Shown here in pieces: positions 33,727 to 42,656 of a DNA stretch of 64,000 nucleotides; position 1 is the first letter of the stretch; each line of letters begins with the position of its first letter. The stretch is from the NCBI RefSeq assembly GCF_900129765.1, contig NZ_FQWU01000001.1:248001-312000 (forward strand), in the 5' to 3' direction. The DNA comes from Massilia sp. CF038 (GTDB taxonomy: Bacteria; Pseudomonadota; Gammaproteobacteria; Burkholderiales; Burkholderiaceae_D). Position numbers and translations under genes: made by a program. Under the pieces are notes generated by a model. It saw only the letters and a program-made list of their open reading frames with translations, was not told the DNA's origin and did not search any database.

Positions 33727-33745
33727 CCCCCTTTACCTGCCCGTT

Positions 33746-35701
33746 ATGAACTCTTTCCGTGTCCTGCTGGCCCGCGCGCGGCCCTACCTGCTGATCTGGA
33801 TTGGCTTGCTGCCGCTGTTTGCCGTGCTCGCGCGCTTGGCGGCGGTACGGGTGGGCGATGCGTCCGAATACTATGCCATGCTGCTTGCCTTCGACGGTAT
33901 CCACCGCCCCTGGATGACCGCGGAACCCTATGCGCGCTATCAGGAATTGTATCAGAGCAACTCGATCCTCGGCTTGCTGCCCACGGACACGCTGGCCCAT
34001 GCTTTCGAGGCGCTGCGCGTCAACAACACGGCCGATTTCAACCATTTCTGGCTGTACAGCTTGCTTGCCGAACTCAGCGGCACGGCGGCGCGGCTGCTAG
34101 GGATCCATCCCACCGTGCACCAGAATTTTGTGGTTCTCCACTATCTGCTGGCGGTGATGGTCGCGAGTATCGGCTACCACACGTTCAGCTGGCGCGGCGT
34201 GAGCGCGGTCCTGCTGATCCTGCTGGTGTCGCCCCTGTTTTGGTTCAGCAACAAGGCGCATACCGAATTCATGACCGTGTGCCTCGTGCTAGGGGCGCTG
34301 GCGTGGCTGATGCGGGAAAAGTACCTGCCGGCCGCCTTGCTGCTGGCGCTGGCGGCCACCCAGAATCCCAGTTTTGCGCTGCTGGCCGGCCTGGCGCTGG
34401 GCATGCGCGTCTGGCTGCAGCGCGCGCGCGCCTACAACCTGGCCGAGGTGGCGATGGTGGTGGCCACTGTGCTGGCGGTGCTGATGCACCCCGTCTACTA
34501 CTTCCTGCGCTACGGGGTGCCGACGCCGCAATTACTGGCTGGCGGCGCGGCTCTGGGCGCCAATTTGTCGACCTTCTATGTTTGGTTTGTGGATCCGGAT
34601 CTTGGCCTGTTCCCTAACTGGCCGTTGGGCTTGCTGGCGCTGCTGCTGGGCGCGTTCATCGTGCTGCGCCGCCAATGGCGTTCCGATACCCCGGCGACCC
34701 GCCCTTTCCTGCTGTTCTGCCTGGCTTATCTGGCAATCAATCTGTTCGCCCATTCGTCGACCACGAATCTGAACTCGGGCGCCACGCCTGGACTGGCCCG
34801 CTACGCCTTGTGGTACATGCCGCTGATGTTGCCGGTGCTGCTGCAAGTGCTGGGCTACCTGCGCGCGCGGCCGCTGGCCGGACGCTTGACGCTGGCGCTG
34901 GTTGTGCTGCTTGGCGGGGTCTCGCTGCAGGTCAACGATCCGCGCCGCTTCGAGCGTTACACCACGCCGTCGCTGTCCTCGCGCGCGCTGCAGAAACATC
35001 TGCCTGGTCTGTACAACCCGCCGCCGGAAGTATTTGCCGAGCGCTACTCCGGTCACGGCGAAAACGTCTACGCCCAAAACGTGCGCGCCGTCGTCGGCCC
35101 CGACTGCCGCAAGGCGCTCATCATGGGCAATCCCGACAGTCGGGCGGCGCTGGCGCCACCGGCCTGCGGCTTGGACAAGCGCGCGCTGGACCGACTGGTC
35201 AACAATACCGCGGTCCACCCCGGGGCACCGTATTATCTGCAGTTGCCTGCCACCATAGCGCCGCTCGAAGCGGACAAACTTGCCGCCGGGCCGCACAGGG
35301 TGGCTGCCGGAGGCGAGCCGGTAGACGTACTGGGTGAGGGCTGGAGTGTGCCCGAGTCGTGGGGCGTGTGGTCCGACGGCCATGCGGCCACGCTGACGCT
35401 GCCATGCGGGCCGGCGCAGTATTTCGGTAATGGCAAGCCGTTCACCTTGCTGCTCAACTTGCGGCCATTCCAGCAGCAGGCGCTGCGTGCCAGCTACCAG
35501 GGCAAGCTGTTGTGGGAAGGCGTGGTGAACGAGGTCGATCAGGAGGTGGTGATCAAGGTCCCCGGCGCGCCGTGCGAAGGAACACGCATGGTCATTTCCC
35601 TGGCACTGCCGGGCGCGGTATCACCGCAGTCGCTCAAGCTGTCGGGTGACCCGCGACTGCTGGGCGTGGGCTTGTCGCGCTTTGAGGTGCGCGCCGAGTA
35701 A
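33746..35701 (+). CDS. Second GT-C-like membrane protein with C-terminal beta domain
   Basis: 651 aa, about ten membrane helices beginning LLIWIGLLPLFAVLARL. The first loop is acidic (VRVGDASEYYAMLLAFDGIHRPWMT) and contains DG and RP elements typical of GT-C loops. The C-terminal half carries a strand-rich domain with GWSVPESWGVWSDGHAATLTL and ends SLKLSGDPRLLGVGLSRFEV, closely similar in plan to the end of the preceding protein. 19 bases follow the preceding stop. It is the last gene of the plus-strand operon and converges with the double glycosyltransferase gene (33 bases between stops, holding a CTGGGC/GCCCAG hairpin without a U-run). Confidence 0.7.
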   Translation: MNSFRVLLARARPYLLIWIGLLPLFAVLARLAAVRVGDASEYYAMLLAFDGIHRPWMTAEPYARYQELYQSNSILGLLPTDTLAHAFEALRVNNTADFNHFWLYSLLAELSGTAARLLGIHPTVHQNFVVLHYLLAVMVASIGYHTFSWRGVSAVLLILLVSPLFWFSNKAHTEFMTVCLVLGALAWLMREKYLPAALLLALAATQNPSFALLAGLALGMRVWLQRARAYNLAEVAMVVATVLAVLMHPVYYFLRYGVPTPQLLAGGAALGANLSTFYVWFVDPDLGLFPNWPLGLLALLLGAFIVLRRQWRSDTPATRPFLLFCLAYLAINLFAHSSTTNLNSGATPGLARYALWYMPLMLPVLLQVLGYLRARPLAGRLTLALVVLLGGVSLQVNDPRRFERYTTPSLSSRALQKHLPGLYNPPPEVFAERYSGHGENVYAQNVRAVVGPDCRKALIMGNPDSRAALAPPACGLDKRALDRLVNNTAVHPGAPYYLQLPATIAPLEADKLAAGPHRVAAGGEPVDVLGEGWSVPESWGVWSDGHAATLTLPCGPAQYFGNGKPFTLLLNLRPFQQQALRASYQGKLLWEGVVNEVDQEVVIKVPGAPCEGTRMVISLALPGAVSPQSLKLSGDPRLLGVGLSRFEVRAE

Positions 35702-35734
35702 GCGACGCGCTGGGCCGGCGCACTCGCCCAGGCC

Positions 35735-38700
35735 TTATGGCAGCGTGCGATACCAGTTGTCGTGGCAGATTACATCGACCAGTTGCTGCGCACTGGCAGC
35801 CCAGGTCAGCCAGGGCATGCTGCTCGACTGCGGGGCCTGACCCGCGCGCTGCAGCGCCAGCCAGGCAGAAATTGTACTGGCCAGCGGCGCCGCATCCTCA
35901 CCCGTGAAATAATAGGCATGCTCTCCCGCGACTTCACGAAACACCGGGAGCTCGCGTGCAATCAGCGGCAAGCCATGCTGGGCAGCTTCGATCAGGGGCA
36001 GGCCGAAGCCTTCGCCGATCGAGGCCGCAAGCAGCGCGGCGCTGTTCTCGTACAGTTTGGTCAGCATTTCATCCGATACGCTGGGCAGCCAGAACAGTTT
36101 GCGGTCACGCAGGGCGTGGCCTTGCAGACGCTTGGCGGTATCATCGACCATCCAGCCTTTTTTGCCGACAATGACCAGGTTGACATCCAACCCCTGGTCC
36201 CACAACAGCTCGAACGCGGCCAGTGCCTGGGCATGGCCCTTGCGCGGCTCCAGCGTGCCAACCATCAGGAAGCTCGGACGGGACCGGATCGCGTGCAGAA
36301 TTTGCTCAGCGTCGTCGGGCATGCCGCTGGTGGGCACGCTGGCATTCAAATCCGCGCCCAGGTGGAAGAAACCCAGCCGCAGGGCGGCCGGACGCGCCAC
36401 CTTGCGCGCCGCAATGGATTCGGCCAGCTCATCGGCGACGGCGCGCGAAATGCAGACAATCCCGTCGGCTGCGGCGCTGATGGTATCGACATAGTCGCCG
36501 AACGGTTGATCGGTACCGTAAGGGAAGGCGTGGGGTAGCAGCAGCGGCAGTACGTCGTACAGCACAAAGTGGACGCCGACGCCTCGTTCGCGCATGGCCC
36601 ATAACTGGCCGCGGTTTTGCGCCGTCACATGGGCAAACAAATCCAGGCCGAGGAACAGATCGCCGGGACGGGTTTCCAGCGGTGGATTTCGGGCCAGCAA
36701 TTCGCTGTCACCGATCATGCCCAGCGTGAAGTTGCGCGCATACCGGTAGCCGTCCAGGTCGATCGCGCCAAAGACGGGTTCAATCCGGTAGCCGGCTGGC
36801 GGCGTGCGAATCAGGGCCAGCAGGATGCTGCGGACCACGCGCTGGATGCCGGTGCGCAAATCGGTCTGGACCAGCGCGGAGACATCGATGAACAGCTGGC
36901 GCGGGCCGCGATGGCAACGGTTGGCGCTGATCGCCAGTGCCGTTTCGGCAAGCATTGCGTCGGTGGGCGCGCTGGCGGCCGGCAAGCGGGCAAGCCCGGC
37001 AAGCAGCTGGCGGTAGCGGCGCTCGCCACTGCTGCGCTCGAATGCTTCGATGGCGTCGTAAAACACCTTTCCGACCCGCGCCGGGGCGTGTTCGGCGGCG
37101 ACAAACGCCGCGCCGTTGCGGCTTAGCGTGGCGCGCAGTTCCTGGTCCCCGAACAGCTGTTCGAGGGCCGCGCTGAGCTCTTCTGTGGCAAATTCATCGC
37201 GCAGTTTGAGCAGAACATGGTCGGGTAGGGCGCCACTGGAGCCGTGGGCGTTGACAATGGTCGGAATGGCGTGCAGCAGGCAGTCCAGCACCGAAGCCGA
37301 GGTTTCCCCGCGCGACTGGCGACGCAGCTGTACCGCGCAGTCCGCGGCCAGCAGGTACTGGTTATACGCGTCGGCATCGACAAAGCCGGTGATAGTGATG
37401 CGCGCGGCCGCGGCGCTGCGCTTGATTGTGCGCGCCAGCTCGTCGCCGCTCTGGGATGGGGGATTTTCTCCAACGAACACCAGCTTGCAGTGCCGGTTCG
37501 ACGCCAGTGTCGAGGCCAGAAACGCTTCCAGCAGCCGATCATTGAGCTTGGTGGTGCCGAGCAGACCGAAGCTGCAGACCACGTAGTCGTCGGGGCTATA
37601 GCCGAGCGCCGCCCGCGCGCGCAGGCGCGCCGCATCGAAGCCGATCTCGGCGACCGCCTGGCCGTGGCCGCGGATCATGGGCAAGGTGCGCCAGAGATCG
37701 GCCGTACCGAGGCCGTACCATTGATCGGCCAGCGCGCGTGCGTATTCCGAGTGTACGATCACGCCAGTGGCGTGCTCGATGACTGCGCGGTTGCAGGGGT
37801 ATTTCCAGATTGCGGCATTGCGGCCGGCCTCCAGGTTGTATTCAATGGCGCTGTAACCATGTGATTCGTACAGTGCTGACAGCAAGGCCTGATGCTGGTA
37901 ACCGCTATGTTCAAGTTCCTGCAACGCGTTGCTGAGGAAAAAATCATGTAGCACAACCACGCCGGGGTAACGCCGCAGCAACGCGAACATATGCTTGTGC
38001 ATCAGGGAATTGCCTATGTGATACACGACGCGGTCGTACGTGCTGCGCTGCTGCTCGAACCAGGACAGAGTGCGGATCGGATAGCGCTCGGCAAGCGCGC
38101 GCTCCGGTGTGGCATCCTGCTCGACGATCAGCTCAATCTCGTAGTGATGTGCCAGTTCGGCCAGCAGCTCGACACTGTAAAACGCAATGCCGGATTTGGC
38201 CGGCGGCAGAGGGGAAAAATAAGCCATGCGCGGGCGTGCCGCGGGCGCCGCTGAGGGTACGCTGCGAGCACCCGCCTCGGCCACCAGGGCCGGCGCGCAT
38301 TCCCATAACAGCGCTGCGCACGCGGCCGGTGCGGCGGGCAGGGACCGAACGGCAGGGCCAGCCGCGCTCAGGGAGGCGCTGCAGGCGGGGCTTGGGCTGA
38401 GCAACAAGGCAGCCTGCTGCAGCAGCGGGCGCTGGGCCGGCAGAAAGACAGTCTCGTCTGTATCGGCAAATCCGAGCACCGCGGGCACGCCCGCCAAAAG
38501 GGGGCTGCCGCCAAGCCATGCTGTGCCATCGGCGCGCAGTGCGGGAATGAACACCAGGTCGACGTCGCGCTCTGCCACAAAGGCGTCACGTAACCAATGT
38601 GCGGCGCCGGTCTGCCAGGGCGAGCCCGCATCCTGGGCTAGGTAGCTGTGCACCAGTGCCGGCGGCACCACCTGGCAAAGCGCGGCGCGCAAGCCGGTCT

Positions 38701-38839
38701 GGGCGCCGCTGCCGTCCGTGTGCACGGCAACGACGATGTCATGCGGTCCGGATGCCGCATGCACAGCCTGTACCAGGGCGACGGCATCAGCCCAATGGGC
38801 AGGGTGGCGGCAGGCTTGGAGATCGATTAGAAGACGCAT
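35735..38839 (-). CDS. Two-domain glycosyltransferase (tandem GT4)
   Basis: 1034 aa. An N-terminal segment of about 200 residues (RLLIDLQACRHPAHW) precedes a first GT4 module (about 205-600: RMAYFSPLPPAKSGIAFYSVELL, VVLHDFFLSNAL, VVCSFGLLGTTKLNDRLLEAF). A second GT4 module spans about 640-1030 (QLFIDVSALVQTDLRTGIQRVVRSILLAL, SFLMVGTLEPRKGHAQALAAFELL, and SIGEGFGLPLIEAAQHG with the donor-binding glutamates). Such tandem enzymes polymerise or extend O-antigen backbones by alternating linkages. The second module has the intact E-x7-E; in the first the equivalent RGETSASVLDCLLHA is looser. It is the last gene of the wzm-wzt operon. Confidence 0.88.
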   Translation of the reverse strand: MRLLIDLQACRHPAHWADAVALVQAVHAASGPHDIVVAVHTDGSGAQTGLRAALCQVVPPALVHSYLAQDAGSPWQTGAAHWLRDAFVAERDVDLVFIPALRADGTAWLGGSPLLAGVPAVLGFADTDETVFLPAQRPLLQQAALLLSPSPACSASLSAAGPAVRSLPAAPAACAALLWECAPALVAEAGARSVPSAAPAARPRMAYFSPLPPAKSGIAFYSVELLAELAHHYEIELIVEQDATPERALAERYPIRTLSWFEQQRSTYDRVVYHIGNSLMHKHMFALLRRYPGVVVLHDFFLSNALQELEHSGYQHQALLSALYESHGYSAIEYNLEAGRNAAIWKYPCNRAVIEHATGVIVHSEYARALADQWYGLGTADLWRTLPMIRGHGQAVAEIGFDAARLRARAALGYSPDDYVVCSFGLLGTTKLNDRLLEAFLASTLASNRHCKLVFVGENPPSQSGDELARTIKRSAAAARITITGFVDADAYNQYLLAADCAVQLRRQSRGETSASVLDCLLHAIPTIVNAHGSSGALPDHVLLKLRDEFATEELSAALEQLFGDQELRATLSRNGAAFVAAEHAPARVGKVFYDAIEAFERSSGERRYRQLLAGLARLPAASAPTDAMLAETALAISANRCHRGPRQLFIDVSALVQTDLRTGIQRVVRSILLALIRTPPAGYRIEPVFGAIDLDGYRYARNFTLGMIGDSELLARNPPLETRPGDLFLGLDLFAHVTAQNRGQLWAMRERGVGVHFVLYDVLPLLLPHAFPYGTDQPFGDYVDTISAAADGIVCISRAVADELAESIAARKVARPAALRLGFFHLGADLNASVPTSGMPDDAEQILHAIRSRPSFLMVGTLEPRKGHAQALAAFELLWDQGLDVNLVIVGKKGWMVDDTAKRLQGHALRDRKLFWLPSVSDEMLTKLYENSAALLAASIGEGFGLPLIEAAQHGLPLIARELPVFREVAGEHAYYFTGEDAAPLASTISAWLALQRAGQAPQSSSMPWLTWAASAQQLVDVICHDNWYRTLP

Positions 38840-38856
38840 GGGCGTGGTTCGCGATT

Positions 38857-40488
38857 CTATTTGGTCGACAATGAACGCTGCAGATCCGCCAGCACTGCGC
38901 GGGCCGACAGTGGCAGAGGATTGGCCAGCTCTTCGGCCGATTCAGGCATGACTGCCCCGGCGCCCGAGAGATCCGGGTCGCTGCGGCGCAGTGCCGCGGT
39001 GAACCGCAGCAGGCGGGCATCGAGCGCTGGAAAATGGCGCCGCAATGGCGAGATAAGGCGCCGCGCCCATTGGGTTGACGCCAGCCAGGCAACCGTGCGC
39101 CTGAGCAGCGCGCGCACGATCTTGCGCACGGAGCGGCCGCGCGCGGCGCGCCCCAGAATGCGCAGGGGGAGGGTCATGCGCCAGATGGTGCTGTTGTGCA
39201 TGGCCAGCAACTGCTGTTCCATCGAGCGCGCCCATACCTCCATTTCGGCCAGTTGCTGGGCCGCCGTGGCGGCCTTGGCGTCTGCCGTCGCGGCATTGGC
39301 GCGCAGGGTCGACAGCGTCACTTCAGCCTCGGCCAGATGCTCCTGAGCGCGCCGCAGTGCAAGCGCGAGCGCGAGCGCGAGCGCGCTGTTCTGCTCGCTC
39401 GGCGGCAGGGGGGCGAGGCGTTGCTGCGCATCGCTCATGGGCTGGGACAGGGCGTCCGGCGCGCTTCGTTCGCTTAGGAGAGCCAGGTGCTGTTCGAGCC
39501 GGTCCAGGCGCAGAGCCAGCGACTCGTCGGTGGGCGCTTCAGCGTCCGTACGCACCCCACCGTCCGCCAGTGCGGCCTTAAGTTCGCCCAGACGCTGATT
39601 CTGCGCGGCGCTTTCTTCGCTCAGGCGCCGGTCCAGGTAGGCCAGGCCTTCGTTGATGCCATCGAAGCGTTGGGTGTTGAGGCTGTTGGCGTCCTGGCGT
39701 TGCGTTTCCAGCGCGCTGATCCGGGCCATTGCCTGGTCCAGCGCTGCCAGGCGCTGCTGGTCGTAGCGCTGGGCCAGTGTATGCAGGTCCAGCCCGAAGT
39801 TTTCAGCGAACGCGGCGTCGCCAGGCAGCGGCGCGGGACCGGCCTTCTGGGCCACGACGCTGTAGTCGGCGCTGACGCCGTCAAGCACGCCAAACAGCGT
39901 GATGCTGCCGGCTTCATGCAAATGCGCCGCTTCCTGGACGCGCACGATCTTGTGGCGGGCGAAGCCGGCAAAGTCGGTGGCAAAGGCAAGCAGCTTGGGC
40001 GGCAGCGGCTTGACGTGGGAAGGATCCAGGTAAAACGAGGAACTGCCCACGACCAGGTTTTCGGGATTGGGCGTTTCCATGACCAGCAGCCCGCCCGGCT
40101 GCAGCACGCGGAGCGCTTCGGCGATGAGTTGCTGCACCAGGTCGAAGGGCAGATGCTCGACCAGATGGAAGGCCGATACCAGCGCCAGACTGTTGTCGGC
40201 GCTGGCGCGCAAGGCTGTCAGCGCGTCATCGGTGCGCACATCGAGCCCGCGTTCGCGGCAAGCGGCCAGCATGCCGTCGTCGAGGTCGACACCGCGCGCG
40301 GCGAAACCGAGTTCGCCCAGCAACTCAAGCCATTCGCCGCGCCCGCAGCCCAGGTCCAGCGCCGTGGCCGGGACCAGCGTGTCAGCAAGGGGCGTGACAA
40401 ACGGCGCGTAGACACGCAGCCGCTCCTTGATCATACTGCGTGTGCCGCGGTGCAAGTCTTCAAACGCACGGTAAAATTGTTCGCTCAT
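38857..40488 (-). CDS. WbdD-like methyltransferase with coiled coil, no kinase domain
   Basis: 543 aa. The SAM-dependent methyltransferase domain occupies about residues 35-220 (motif I ALDLGCGRGEWLELL, then VSAFHLVEHLPFDLV and the VMETPNPENL segment shared with WbdD-type enzymes). From about 250 to 430 the chain is helical and coiled-coil (ALDQAMARISALETQRQ, DERSAPDALSQPMSDAQQ, AEVTLSTLRANAATADAK). The C-terminus has the NSTIWRMTLPLRILGRA amphipathic motif seen at the membrane-binding ends of such proteins. Known WbdD caps polymannose chains and measures their length by its coiled coil, but also carries a kinase; no kinase motifs are seen here. The gene overlaps wzt by ATGA and precedes the tandem GT4 gene. 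Inference: methyl cap that stops chain growth. Confidence 0.82.
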   Translation of the reverse strand: MSEQFYRAFEDLHRGTRSMIKERLRVYAPFVTPLADTLVPATALDLGCGRGEWLELLGELGFAARGVDLDDGMLAACRERGLDVRTDDALTALRASADNSLALVSAFHLVEHLPFDLVQQLIAEALRVLQPGGLLVMETPNPENLVVGSSSFYLDPSHVKPLPPKLLAFATDFAGFARHKIVRVQEAAHLHEAGSITLFGVLDGVSADYSVVAQKAGPAPLPGDAAFAENFGLDLHTLAQRYDQQRLAALDQAMARISALETQRQDANSLNTQRFDGINEGLAYLDRRLSEESAAQNQRLGELKAALADGGVRTDAEAPTDESLALRLDRLEQHLALLSERSAPDALSQPMSDAQQRLAPLPPSEQNSALALALALALRRAQEHLAEAEVTLSTLRANAATADAKAATAAQQLAEMEVWARSMEQQLLAMHNSTIWRMTLPLRILGRAARGRSVRKIVRALLRRTVAWLASTQWARRLISPLRRHFPALDARLLRFTAALRRSDPDLSGAGAVMPESAEELANPLPLSARAVLADLQRSLSTK

Positions 40489-41708
40489 CGTAAAATCTCG
40501 ACTGTCGGTTCAATCCAGCTGGTGCCGACAAATAGTGTGCGGTCCATGTTGACGACAATGAACAGCAGCGCCAGGTCGCGCCATTCGTAGTTGTCGGTCA
40601 GGTGGGTATCTGAGCTGGTCAGCGCGGTGGTCACCGAATAACTGCCCGGCCCCAAATTCAGGGGGAACGCGAAACGGAACGTCAATTCCTCGCCGCGCCG
40701 CACCTGGTGCTGAACCGCGTCGAGGTGGAATGTATTGGTGCCGTACATGTCCTGGCCCAGCCGGTCCTTGATGGCATAGCCGAACACCAGCTGGTCGATG
40801 TCGGCATGGGCGCTGGCGCGGGCGCACAGCGTCACGGCAGTACCGACATTGACCAGTTCCACGCGCTGACCCTGGGCATCCTCGAGCCACAATTCAGTCA
40901 CGCTCGCTTCGCCGGTGCCGGAGCGGGTCTGGCTGCGTCCTTCGGCGGCAGCGCTGCGGGTCACGGTATCGCCGTCTTTTTCGCCGAGCAAGGCATTGTA
41001 ATAATCCATCACTTCGTCCGGGCGCCCTTCCATTGCGACTGTGCCCTTGTTGAGCAGAATCGCGCGGTCGCAGATGGACTGGATGGCAGCGCGGTCGTGG
41101 CTGACGATCAGCAGGGTGGTGCCGAGCGTGCGGAAAGCGCGGATACGTTCGAAGCTCTTGTGCTGAAAGTAAGCATCGCCCACTGACAGGGCTTCGTCGA
41201 TGATGAGCACATCCGGCCGGCGCGCTGTCGCCAGGCTGAACGCCAGACGCACCTGCATTCCGCTTGAATAGACGCGCACTTGCTGGTCGATGTAGTCGCC
41301 AATTTCGGCAAAGGCTTCGATCTCGGGCATCAGGGCCAGGATCTCGGTGACTGACATCCCCAGCAGCTGGCCCGCCATGATCACATTCTGACGCCCGGTG
41401 AAGTCAGGATGGAAACCCATGCCCAGTTCCAGCATGGCGGCCACGCGCCCGCCCATGTGGACCGAGCCGGTACTTGGCTGCGTGGTGCCGGTAATCAGTT
41501 TGAGCAGGGTGCTTTTGCCGGCCCCGTTGATCCCGATCAGGCCAACCGCCTCGCCGGGCGCGACCTCGAAGCGGATCTGTTGCAGCACCCACTTGAGCGA
41601 ATGGCGCGGACCTAGAAACGGCAGCATCCATTCAGCCATGCGCGACCAGCGCGTGGGATATTGTTTGTAGGCCTTGCCGACGCCGTTGACGTGGATGCGA
41701 CCGCTCAT
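40485..41708 (-). CDS. wzt: O-antigen ABC exporter ATPase with C-terminal carbohydrate-binding domain
   Basis: 407 aa. The ATPase (residues 1-230) has Walker A GINGAGKST, the Wzt-type signature region VYSSGMQVRLAFSLA and Walker B VLIIDEALSVGD. The C-terminal domain (about 270-407: SVTELWLEDAQGQRVELVNVGTAVTL ... NYEWRDLALLFIVVNMD) is the Wzt C-domain that recognises a terminal modification of the polysaccharide before export. Its presence implies a capped O-antigen. That fits the methyltransferase encoded by the overlapping next gene. Wzm overlaps it by four bases. Confidence 0.95.
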   Translation of the reverse strand: MSGRIHVNGVGKAYKQYPTRWSRMAEWMLPFLGPRHSLKWVLQQIRFEVAPGEAVGLIGINGAGKSTLLKLITGTTQPSTGSVHMGGRVAAMLELGMGFHPDFTGRQNVIMAGQLLGMSVTEILALMPEIEAFAEIGDYIDQQVRVYSSGMQVRLAFSLATARRPDVLIIDEALSVGDAYFQHKSFERIRAFRTLGTTLLIVSHDRAAIQSICDRAILLNKGTVAMEGRPDEVMDYYNALLGEKDGDTVTRSAAAEGRSQTRSGTGEASVTELWLEDAQGQRVELVNVGTAVTLCARASAHADIDQLVFGYAIKDRLGQDMYGTNTFHLDAVQHQVRRGEELTFRFAFPLNLGPGSYSVTTALTSSDTHLTDNYEWRDLALLFIVVNMDRTLFVGTSWIEPTVEILR

Positions 41709-42505
41709 AATTCATCCACCATTTCGGCCGAACGTTTGCGGAACAGGCGCAGGCTGAACACGCACAGCAGGATCGCCAGCACGGCCACCGGCGCCAGTGC
41801 GGCCCAGTCCGGCGCTTGCCCGTGCACGAGGATGGCTTGCCAGGCGTTGACAATGCGTGCCATTGGATTCCAGTCGATCAAGGGATGCACTGCGGCTGGC
41901 AGAATATTGACCGGATAGACGATCGGCGTGAGCCAAAACCAGAACTGCACGAAAATGCCGAAAAATTGTCCGACGTCGCGAAAGAACACGTTGAGCACGC
42001 CGAGAATGATGCCCAGACCGGTCGACAGTGCAATTTGCAGCAGCAGCACCGGCACCACAGCGACGAAGACCCAGCCGGGGAAATGGCCGCTGACGATCAG
42101 AAAGCCGACAAACAGGGCAAAGATGATGGCGAAGTTGACCGTCGCACTCATTGCAATGATCAGTGGCAGGCTGATGCGTGGGAAGCTGATTTTCTTGATG
42201 AGGTTGGCGTTCTCGATGAACATCGATTGGCCGCGCGAGGTGATCTCGGCAAACAGCCCCCAGCTGATGACGCCGGCGCACAGATAGATGCTGTATGACA
42301 GCGGCGAGCTGCTGCCGGGCAAGCGGCTATTCATCACCTTGGAAAAGATGACGGTGTAGACCACAATCATGGCCAGCGGATTGAGAATCGTCCAGGCTGC
42401 GCCCAGCATGGTGTTGCGGTACTTGGCCTGGAACTCGCGTTTGACGCTGCCAAGGACGAAGCTGCGGTAAGCGAGAATGCTGCGCACGAGCGCGGGCAAC
42501 ATCAT
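41705..42505 (-). CDS. wzm: O-antigen ABC exporter permease
   Basis: 266 aa, six membrane helices, matching the ABC-2 polysaccharide permease family: RSFVLGSVKREFQAKYRNTMLGAAWTILNPLAMIVVYTVIFS at the start, and SFPRISLPLIIAMSATVNF plus FVQFWFWLTPIVYPVN later. Exports undecaprenyl-linked O-polysaccharide with Wzt. I start at ATG 42505 (GGAACGG upstream), giving the usual length. The open frame further upstream is non-coding leader, holding the promoter -10 and a strong hairpin. First gene of the minus-strand export operon. Confidence 0.93.
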   Translation of the reverse strand: MMLPALVRSILAYRSFVLGSVKREFQAKYRNTMLGAAWTILNPLAMIVVYTVIFSKVMNSRLPGSSSPLSYSIYLCAGVISWGLFAEITSRGQSMFIENANLIKKISFPRISLPLIIAMSATVNFAIIFALFVGFLIVSGHFPGWVFVAVVPVLLLQIALSTGLGIILGVLNVFFRDVGQFFGIFVQFWFWLTPIVYPVNILPAAVHPLIDWNPMARIVNAWQAILVHGQAPDWAALAPVAVLAILLCVFSLRLFRKRSAEMVDEL

Positions 42506-42578
42506 GTTGCCGTTCCAGCCAGTTGCTGCAGCGTGAGTGTAAAAGTCGTCATGGTTCGTGTGATGGGCTGCTGTGATG

Positions 42579-42611
42579 GCGCGCGTACCAGCGGGCCGCT
42601 GGGACGCGCGC
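42579..42611 (-). promoter_or_regulatory. 15-bp 5' hairpin in the wzm leader
   Basis: Positions 42597-42611 and 42579-42593 pair over 15 positions with one mismatch and a 3-base loop, almost all G/C. The transcript from the promoter at 42620-42625 would start near 42613, so the stem occupies the very 5' end of the mRNA, about 75 bases before the start codon. There is no U-run, so it is not a simple terminator. Likely roles are mRNA 5'-end protection or a regulated leader. Confidence 0.6.
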
Positions 42612-42619
42612 AGCCGACG

Positions 42620-42625
42620 ATTATA
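42620..42625 (-). promoter_or_regulatory. -10 element of the wzm operon promoter
   Basis: On the minus strand, TATAAT lies within GGTATAATCG, about 115 bases upstream of the wzm start. The -35 is poor (GTATTT at 17-base spacing), so an activator may be needed. Located between trhO, which ends at 42657, and wzm. Confidence 0.55.
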
Positions 42626-42656
42626 CCTTAGCAGCTTGCCAAAAATACAGGCACGT

